A DNA stretch of 5,750 nt from Flavobacteriaceae bacterium (lineage in GTDB: Bacteria; Bacteroidota; Bacteroidia; Flavobacteriales; Flavobacteriaceae): contig WGDF01000325.1 of NCBI GenBank assembly GCA_015493405.1, positions 1-5,750 of the forward strand. The letters run 5' to 3'. The notes below the pieces were generated by a model. That model worked only from the letters and a program-made list of their open reading frames with translations. It was not told the DNA's origin and did not search any database. This document shows positions 1-4,521 of this stretch, one piece after another. The stretch's first letter is position 1. Every line of letters starts with the position of its first letter. The position numbers were made by a program, and so were the translations under genes.

Positions 1-231
1 CAAATGAATAAAGATGAAGTTTTGATGAATGATAAGTTATATAATAAATATAACAAACAACGTTTGGATTTATATCGTCAAGCTTTACCAATCTTAGAAA
101 AAGCTTTAAAAGTAGCTCCCAACGATGAAAATGTTTTGGTTATGCTTAAAAAAATGTATCGCGATTTGGAAATGAAAACCAAATACAAAGAAGTGAAAGC
201 TAAATTTGATGCGCTTAAAACTAAAAAATAA
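1..231 (+). CDS. TPR-repeat protein, C-terminal end (5' truncated by window)
   Basis: The frame is open from base 1 and ends with TAA at 229-231, so the first visible ATG (base 4) is probably internal. About 76 residues are seen, lysine-rich and helical. The stretch LYRQALPILEKALKVAPNDE has the Ala/Leu spacing and the turn 'P-N-D' of a tetratricopeptide repeat, followed by a second helical pair ending in YKEVKAKFDALK. Many Bacteroidota carry exported TPR proteins of roughly 400 residues with a very similar last repeat. Such repeats normally hold protein partners, and no enzymatic role can be read from this piece. A signal peptide, if present, lies outside the window. A hairpin terminator begins 19 bp after the stop. 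The TPR assignment is fairly sure; the cellular role is unknown. Confidence 0.8.
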   Translation, partial: QMNKDEVLMNDKLYNKYNKQRLDLYRQALPILEKALKVAPNDENVLVMLKKMYRDLEMKTKYKEVKAKFDALKTKK

Positions 232-250
232 ATTAGTTGTTAAATCTATA

Positions 251-278
251 AAAAAAGCTGCCAAACGGCAGCTTTTTT
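251..278. terminator. Bidirectional intrinsic terminator between convergent genes
   Basis: A perfect 12-bp stem (251-262 with 267-278) encloses a 4-nt AAAC loop. The core is GCTGCC/GGCAGC, flanked by A6 on the left and T6 on the right, so it can end transcription on either strand. It lies 19 bp past the TPR stop codon and serves that gene. It also faces the leftward lysozyme operon, whose stop codon is now 238 bp away because a mobile element lies between them. Confidence 0.9.
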
Positions 279-285
279 GATATAA

Positions 286-293
286 ACTATTTT
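286..293. repeat. Target-site duplication, left copy (ACTATTTT)
   Basis: This 8-bp direct repeat is identical to 516-523. The identity does not extend in either direction (285 a versus 515 c; 294 g versus 524 t), so the two copies define the ends of the inserted element exactly. The left copy holds a duplicate of the lysozyme stop codon (287-289, minus strand). Confidence 0.9.
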
Positions 294-321
294 GGCTCTA
301 TGTTGTTTTGTATGGGTAATA
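294..321 (+). repeat. Left terminal inverted repeat of the miniature element
   Basis: GGCTCTAT (294-301) and GGGTAATA (314-321) are separated by 12 bases. Both blocks recur at the same spacing on the opposite strand at the right end. Two conserved blocks around a variable spacer suggest a bipartite transposase binding site. Confidence 0.85.
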
Positions 322-370
322 ATAAATTAGGTTCAAAACCATATAATCATGTCGATTTTATTTTTAAATA

Positions 371-393
371 ATTTCACCCCTTCGGGGTTAAAT
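371..393. repeat. Hairpin 1 inside the miniature element
   Basis: ATTT-C-ACCCC (371-380) pairs with GGGGT-T-AAAT (384-393) around a TTC loop with one C/T mismatch. The sequence also permits a CTTCGG-type tetraloop. No T-run follows on either strand, so it is not a canonical terminator. It resembles hairpin 2, suggesting an internal duplication. Confidence 0.7.
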
Positions 394-422
394 GGTGTAT
401 TTTTATTGCTTTATCTATAAAC

Positions 423-444
423 ATATCACCCCTACGGGGTTTAT
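423..444. repeat. Hairpin 2 inside the miniature element
   Basis: ACCCC (428-432) pairs with GGGGT (436-440) around TAC. An outer ATA/TAT pairing (423-425 with 442-444) lies beyond a small internal loop. TCACCCCT.CGGGGTT is shared with hairpin 1, differing only at the central base. Confidence 0.65.
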
Positions 445-487
445 TAAATAAGTCCGAAGGGCTGGCATTATTATTTGAGATATTATA

Positions 488-515
488 TATTACCCACCTA
501 AATCGATATAGAGCC
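488..515 (-). repeat. Right terminal inverted repeat of the miniature element
   Basis: On the minus strand it reads GGCTCTAT (515-508), 12 bases (507-496), then GGGTAATA (495-488). The two 8-bp blocks match the left end exactly, while the spacer matches at 6 of 12 positions. Confidence 0.85.
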
Positions 516-523
516 ACTATTTT
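516..523. repeat. Target-site duplication, right copy (ACTATTTT)
   Basis: Identical to 286-293. It contains the working stop codon of the lysozyme gene (TAG, complement of 517-519) and its last lysine codon. The element therefore inserted at the very 3' edge of the gene, and the duplication left the reading frame whole. Confidence 0.9.
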
Positions 524-1461
524 TTAATAAAACGCCATTTTATATTTTTGTGTGTGGACATTTTAAGATCAAGGAAATAAATGCCACTATGCAAGTTAGT
601 TAAATCCAGTGTTGCAAAGTCTTGATTAAACGTTTTTAAAAGCCGGCCATTTAAATCATATAATTTGATATTTTGAATGCCTTGCCCGCTCTCATTTTTC
701 ACATATAAGACATCTGTAACAGGATTGGGATAAAAATGAAGTAAGTTTCTCAAGTTGTTTCCAATGCTATTGGTACTAATCCAATTGTTAAAATCAGTAT
801 TTGTGCCATGAAAAACATCCATATCGACATTGCCATTTATGCCGTTTACACTGCCATACCAATCATATTGTTTGATAACCCAATCATTCCAATTTCCCAT
901 ATTTGTGGGGGGCGTCGTAGGACTGGTATTAGGTTTTGCAATCCATAGACCATAAGAATTTAAAGAACTGTTAAGATAGGCAGCATAATGGGAACTCAAG
1001 TAAATAATCGGGCGCACACCGGTTTGGTTTTCGACCTGATTCATCCAAGTTTGAACCCAAGAGGTGAGTTGTGACGACGAAAAGAGTTGATCTAAATGTG
1101 TCGATGAATTAGGATCCTCCAGATCCAACGCCGGCGGTAAATAGCCACTGCCGATATAAGCATGGGCAGCTGTAATAAAATTATCGGCATCCTCTAAGGC
1201 GGTGTTATTATCGGGGCGCGCAAAATGGTAGGCACCCATAACCACACCGGCATTGGTGCCGTTAACCATATAAGTAGTGAAGTTGGGGTCTTGATACGTA
1301 TGACCTTCCGTGGCTTTACAGTAAGCAAAAACTTTACTGTCATTGGCAACTAATGTCCAGTTAATATTGCCTTGATGATGCGAAACATCAATACCTAAAA
1401 TAGTTTGAGCCAATAGTAAATGTCCCCAAAATAAGAATGATAAAAGAATAATTTTTTTCAT
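517..1461 (-). CDS. Secreted GH25 lysozyme with T9SS sorting domain
   Basis: A glycoside hydrolase family 25 muramidase, expected to cleave the beta-1,4 bond between N-acetylmuramic acid and N-acetylglucosamine in peptidoglycan. Residues 1-18 form a signal peptide (KK, then a hydrophobic run ending LLLA). The GH25 domain spans about 21-230: DVSHHQG begins with D25, KATEG holds E52, and ALDLE gives the D113-x-E115 pair typical of the active site. NVDMDVFHG is the usual closing motif. Residues about 240-314 (YPNP, IKLYDLNGRLLKTF, LHSGIYFLDL, final KK) form a Por/T9SS type A sorting domain, so the mature enzyme should cross the outer membrane and be released or anchored. It is last in a leftward gene cluster, 5 bp after the lipoprotein gene. 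It may serve attack on other bacteria, scavenging or wall turnover; the sequence does not decide which. Confidence 0.93.
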   Translation of the reverse strand: MKKIILLSFLFWGHLLLAQTILGIDVSHHQGNINWTLVANDSKVFAYCKATEGHTYQDPNFTTYMVNGTNAGVVMGAYHFARPDNNTALEDADNFITAAHAYIGSGYLPPALDLEDPNSSTHLDQLFSSSQLTSWVQTWMNQVENQTGVRPIIYLSSHYAAYLNSSLNSYGLWIAKPNTSPTTPPTNMGNWNDWVIKQYDWYGSVNGINGNVDMDVFHGTNTDFNNWISTNSIGNNLRNLLHFYPNPVTDVLYVKNESGQGIQNIKLYDLNGRLLKTFNQDFATLDLTNLHSGIYFLDLKMSTHKNIKWRFIKK

Positions 1462-1466
1462 AAAGA

Positions 1467-2036
1467 CTAGTTTTGAGAGGCGGGTTTGATTTGACTGATA
1501 AAAGCTTTAAAACCGGCTTGCGCTTTGGTATTTGCTACCGGAAAATCATAGATGATTTCCAAACTCCCGTTTTGATTGGGACTGAGCAGGTAAATTTTAT
1601 GACGGGTAACCGGCGTAGAAAGTTGATGTCCTTTACCGTCATATTTAAGAGTTTCTGTTATTTCAATGGCTTTTTGTCCATTAATTTGAACCGTTTTTCC
1701 TTTTTGAAGTGCATTTTTGGCATAATAATCATATAATATTTGACCATTATTTCCCGGATGATAAACCATTTTTATCTGGCTTTGATTTTTGGTGTCATTA
1801 TAATCGGATTCAATAGCTTTAACATTACCTTTAAGATCTGTAGCTTTCAAATTACTGACGGTTTCTTGCCATGAATTTGGAATGCGAAATTCGAAACCAT
1901 ATTTTTTGACGGTTTTAAAACTTGATTTTTGAGGTACAGGCATCGTGTTGGGTGTACCTTGTTGTTCTGAAGTAGCTTTGGTGTTACCACAAGAAAAGCT
2001 CAGCAGCATAGCTAGAAAGATAGGAAGTAATTTCAT
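1467..2036 (-). CDS. Putative lipoprotein with PsbP/Mog1-like domain, function unknown
   Basis: A 189-residue protein with a lipoprotein signal peptide: MKLLP, a hydrophobic stretch, then LSFSC with C16 as the lipidated residue. The residues after the cysteine (GNTKAT) include no acidic cluster like the surface-export signal described in some Bacteroidota, so a periplasm-facing anchor is more likely. A low-complexity linker (about 18-40) precedes one compact domain (about 42-186). It opens with YGFEFRIPNSW, the beta strand and 'P-x-x-W' typical of PsbP/Mog1-like small folds, and continues with alternating beta strands (IKMVYHPG; QKAIEITETLKYDG; HKIYLLSPNQNGSLEIIYDF). I do not recognise a specific family and see no catalytic motif. 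The ATG follows an A-rich leader. It lies 30 bp after the membrane-NTPase gene and 5 bp before the lysozyme gene, so it is probably cotranscribed with both. A helper or inhibitor role for the lysozyme is possible but unsupported. Confidence 0.8.
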   Translation of the reverse strand: MKLLPIFLAMLLSFSCGNTKATSEQQGTPNTMPVPQKSSFKTVKKYGFEFRIPNSWQETVSNLKATDLKGNVKAIESDYNDTKNQSQIKMVYHPGNNGQILYDYYAKNALQKGKTVQINGQKAIEITETLKYDGKGHQLSTPVTRHKIYLLSPNQNGSLEIIYDFPVANTKAQAGFKAFISQIKPASQN

Positions 2037-2066
2037 AATTTTTATTTTTTTTTAAAATTACAAAAA

Positions 2067-3761
2067 TTATTTAGAATTTGTATGTGTTGAAATAATTTTA
2101 CTGATATAATCCGGTGTATTATTATCAATATCGACTACGATGAAGTGTTTGTTTTGCCAAAGATTTAAGATTTGTTCCAAAATCCGTTTACGAACGACAA
2201 AAATCATATTCAAATTAGGTTGGCTCATAGCCTTTTCTATAGCTTCAAACCAGCCTTTGCCTTGTAATTCCAAATAGCCGATTTCATCGACAACCAATAA
2301 ATCCATTTGGTTTAAATGACTTGTTATGGCTTGACGGCCAAAATTTAAACCGTTTTGTGAAAAATAAAAACGACCTATTTTCTGATCTTCGGGACTCTCA
2401 GCTTGTTGGCTACATAAATATTCTTTTTGACAGGTTGCAATATTTTCAATTTTAAAACCGAATCTTTCGCCTTGATAATCGACACCATAGGCTATAATAC
2501 CACCAATTTTTATCTGAGGTGCTCTCTCTTTTAAATCATCAATAACGGCTTTTAAAAAAGTTGTTTTGCCACTGCGGGTTTCACCGGAAATAATAAAAAT
2601 CTTATTTTTTTGATAGATTTGCCGTTTAAATTCTTGTAATAAAGTATCTGATAAACTAATGGATTGCTGTAAAACTTTCAGCGGTTTAAAGAGTGTTTTT
2701 TTATCTTGAGAAATATTTTTTAAGATAAAAGGAACTGCTGAAATTGCCAAGCCCAAAGTGGCATATAGTTGAGAATAGCCTTTCTTATAAAGAAGTGCTT
2801 TAACCAATGGATTCTTGAGTTCAACACTGATAGCCGTGAAAGCAGAGACGACCAAAATAGCACGTAAAATCATTTTAATTCCGACCAGTAAACCTTGTAT
2901 TTTATTGTCCCATAGCCAGACTGCCATCAATACAATAATGATAAGTTGGATCCAAAATAAAGGTTTAGCCAGTCGTCTCAAGGACTTGCCATATCTCTTA
3001 AATATGAAAATCAGATAAATCAGGATGGGCCCGATTAAATATTGTAAAGGATATATTTCTAATCCAATTAAAAATAGAATTAGAACAATCAGATGAATGA
3101 AGATATATTTGGATTGATATTTAAAATGTTCAATATCAAATAGATTATTTTTGAAAGCCAATTGTCCCATATCAATTGGTGCAACAACACCTTGTTTTGA
3201 TAGTTTTTTACCGACATATTGGCCGGTTGCCGCGGCTAAAGTCCCTAAGAAAATATAGCTGATGGCAATTATCGTAATTAGTTGATTTAAAGGAAGCTTC
3301 ATATGTGTAATATGCAGGAAAACATAATAGAGGTTTTCAAGTATTTTGACAATATCCAATCCGTAAATCAAAATAATGCTGATAATTTTGTGCATAATGG
3401 CACTAAACATAGCCATGATGCCGGCTAGTGCATAAGCCATAAAATTTCGGCCCAAAAGATTGAGAAAAAGCTGAAAAAAGAAAGCTTCTATTAAAATACC
3501 GATGAGCGGGCCTAAAATAATGGAAGTCGGCATTAAAGAACGCATTAAGGCGGCAACAATACCGGCTTTGATAAATAGATTTTTATCTTGCCATTTATAG
3601 GAGAAAGCCGTAAGCAGAACAATGGATGAAAAGGTTAAAAAGGTACCCGCGAAAGGCAAACGCAGACTGTGAAAAAAGCCACCGAATACAATTTCAAAAC
3701 TCGCCCAAATACTCCCTATAACGGCTGCTTTCAGCCAAATTTCCTGTTGTTTATGCGCCAT
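2067..3761 (-). CDS. Polytopic membrane protein fused to THEP1-type P-loop NTPase
   Basis: A 564-residue fusion. Residues 1-355 are membrane-embedded with about nine or ten hydrophobic segments (near 12-30, 40-56, 63-100, 106-136, 160-180, 217-255, 268-284, 290-312, 330-350). Residues 10-185, rich in small residues, look like an ECF-transporter substrate-binding (S) component. Residues 215-370 (LRAILVVSAFTAISVELKNP, then LAISAVPFILKNI) resemble an EcfT/CbiQ transmembrane (T) component, but I see no Ala-Arg-Gly coupling motif. Residues 385-564 form a soluble nucleotide-triphosphatase of the THEP1/NTPase_1 family: Walker A GETRSGKT at 393-400, Walker B LLVVDEIG with D492 and E493, and the family-typical FSQNGLNFGRQAI. 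It lacks the ABC signature LSGGQ, so it is not an ABC ATPase. The start overlaps the mobA 3' end by 11 bp, implying translational coupling. Transport or handling of molybdenum or a cofactor precursor is inferred from mobA. The NTPase call is strong, the S/T reading moderate. Confidence 0.82.
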   Translation of the reverse strand: MAHKQQEIWLKAAVIGSIWASFEIVFGGFFHSLRLPFAGTFLTFSSIVLLTAFSYKWQDKNLFIKAGIVAALMRSLMPTSIILGPLIGILIEAFFFQLFLNLLGRNFMAYALAGIMAMFSAIMHKIISIILIYGLDIVKILENLYYVFLHITHMKLPLNQLITIIAISYIFLGTLAAATGQYVGKKLSKQGVVAPIDMGQLAFKNNLFDIEHFKYQSKYIFIHLIVLILFLIGLEIYPLQYLIGPILIYLIFIFKRYGKSLRRLAKPLFWIQLIIIVLMAVWLWDNKIQGLLVGIKMILRAILVVSAFTAISVELKNPLVKALLYKKGYSQLYATLGLAISAVPFILKNISQDKKTLFKPLKVLQQSISLSDTLLQEFKRQIYQKNKIFIISGETRSGKTTFLKAVIDDLKERAPQIKIGGIIAYGVDYQGERFGFKIENIATCQKEYLCSQQAESPEDQKIGRFYFSQNGLNFGRQAITSHLNQMDLLVVDEIGYLELQGKGWFEAIEKAMSQPNLNMIFVVRKRILEQILNLWQNKHFIVVDIDNNTPDYISKIISTHTNSK

Positions 3762-4314
3762 GATTCTGTTTTATCTTTTTTAAATCTTCAGGTCGGTTTA
3801 TATTGATTAAGTTTGAGGCAAATTGGTTACATTCAATCACTTTTGATGAAGTTAGTTTCAACAAATCGCGCAATTTATAATTTTTTAGATTGATTTGATT
3901 TTCCAAAAGAGCTAAAATCTCGCGATTATATAAGCCGGTTAACATATGCAAATGTGGGCCGGATTTTAAAACATTAATATGCTGATTGGTATCGGCATTT
4001 TTTAATAAATAATTAATCACTTCAGGATTGAGCAAGGGCATATCAATGGGAATCACCAAAGCTTTCTGATGCTTAATATGCTGCAAACAACTCCATAAGC
4101 CTCCAATGGGACCACAATTTTTTATATCATCTTCAATAACAGGATAATTGACATCCATTTTATGATGACTACTGATTATAATATCGGAGGTGAAATTTTC
4201 CAACAAAGCAATAGCACCGGCCAAAAAACTCTGTTTCCGGTAAATGATTTCTGATTTTTCAAAACCCATCCTGGAACTTTTACCTCCTGCTATGATGATC
4301 CCTGAAATTGGCAT
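3751..4314 (-). CDS. mobA: Molybdenum cofactor guanylyltransferase (MobA-like)
   Basis: A 187-residue cytoplasmic nucleotidyltransferase, about the family's usual length. MobA joins GMP from GTP to molybdopterin-bound molybdenum, giving the guanine dinucleotide cofactor of DMSO-reductase-type enzymes. The signature IIIAGGKSSRMGFEK (residues 6-20, with R15 and K20) is the GTP-binding loop. DIKNCGPIGGL (63-73) is the guanine/phosphate region, and IPIDMPLL (88-95) carries the metal-binding D91. NINRPEDLKK (171-180) is the typical C-terminal motif. A CTP-specific MocA-type relative is possible, but the motifs and length favour MobA. It is first in the leftward cluster, with a TAnnTTTG box just upstream. 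Its last 11 bp contain the start of the membrane-NTPase gene. No other molybdenum gene lies in the window. Confidence 0.92.
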   Translation of the reverse strand: MPISGIIIAGGKSSRMGFEKSEIIYRKQSFLAGAIALLENFTSDIIISSHHKMDVNYPVIEDDIKNCGPIGGLWSCLQHIKHQKALVIPIDMPLLNPEVINYLLKNADTNQHINVLKSGPHLHMLTGLYNREILALLENQINLKNYKLRDLLKLTSSKVIECNQFASNLININRPEDLKKIKQNHGA

Positions 4315-4328
4315 TTTTTTATTTTTTA

Positions 4329-4336
4329 CAAAAGTA
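4329..4336 (-). promoter_or_regulatory. Bacteroidota-type -7 box for the mobA operon
   Basis: The minus strand reads TACTTTTG, a full match to TAnnTTTG, 14 bp before the mobA ATG. The implied leader is very short, about 10 nt. I found no convincing TTTG-type -33 element at the usual 19-21 bp spacing, so this rests on the -7 box and its position. Confidence 0.5.
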
Positions 4337-4416
4337 GATTAATTTCCGATTTTATTTTGTTAAAAATGCAAAAAAAAGCTCAGTTTCTTATTTATGTCAT
4401 ATCAAAAAAGTTTATT

Positions 4417-4447
4417 TTAAAGTTTCGGCCGAATTGTATTAAAGTTT
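4417..4447. promoter_or_regulatory. Possible operator: paired direct repeats around a palindrome
   Basis: TTAAAGTTT occurs at 4417-4425 and 4439-4447, 22 bp apart (about two helical turns). Between them lies the perfect 10-bp palindrome TTCGGCCGAA (4424-4433), a GC-rich core in an AT-rich spacer. Its place between two divergent promoters suits a regulator site. No known consensus is matched, and short AT-rich repeats can arise by chance. Confidence 0.3.
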
Positions 4448-4493
4448 TCTTTTTGATAAAAACATATGGCAAATCACAAACTGAAGAAAACAC

Positions 4494-4501
4494 TATCTTT
4501 G
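4494..4501 (+). promoter_or_regulatory. Bacteroidota-type -7 box for the ygiQ-like gene
   Basis: TATCTTTG matches TAnnTTTG fully and ends 20 bp before the ATG at 4522, implying a leader of about 13-16 nt. As with the mobA box, a clear -33 element is not visible. Confidence 0.6.
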
Positions 4502-4521
4502 TAATCTAAAAAAAAGATTTA

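Larger units (their letters stand above)
294..515. mobile_element. Miniature non-autonomous insertion element (MITE-like, 222 bp)
   Basis: The ends are imperfect inverted repeats: 294-321 and the reverse complement of 488-515 both read GGCTCTAT, then 12 variable bases, then GGGTAATA, matching at 22 of 28 positions. Exact 8-bp duplications ACTATTTT flank the element. No open reading frame of useful length lies inside, so it needs a transposase supplied in trans. Ends starting GGCTCT together with 8-bp duplications are features known for ISL3-family elements, so an ISL3-type transposase is my best guess; this is inference from the ends alone. The interior holds two short hairpins with ACCCC/GGGGT stems. 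It sits 1 bp downstream of the lysozyme stop codon. The insertion is well supported; the family is less certain. Confidence 0.88.

Noticed and set aside
371..444. The two C/G-rich hairpins as intrinsic terminators or a CRISPR-like array
   Set aside because: No T-run follows the stems on either strand. There are only two copies with unequal surroundings, inside a clearly bounded mobile element.
1473..1736. 87-codon plus-strand open frame
   Set aside because: It is antisense to the lipoprotein gene, whose signal peptide and domain pattern are convincing. Its translation shows no domain or leader.
2815..3018. 67-codon plus-strand open frame
   Set aside because: It is antisense inside the membrane-NTPase gene and has no recognisable protein features.
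4315..4521. Molybdenum-cofactor riboswitch upstream of mobA
   Set aside because: The predicted mobA leader is only about 10 nt and the region is AT-rich, without the multi-stem structure of that riboswitch class.
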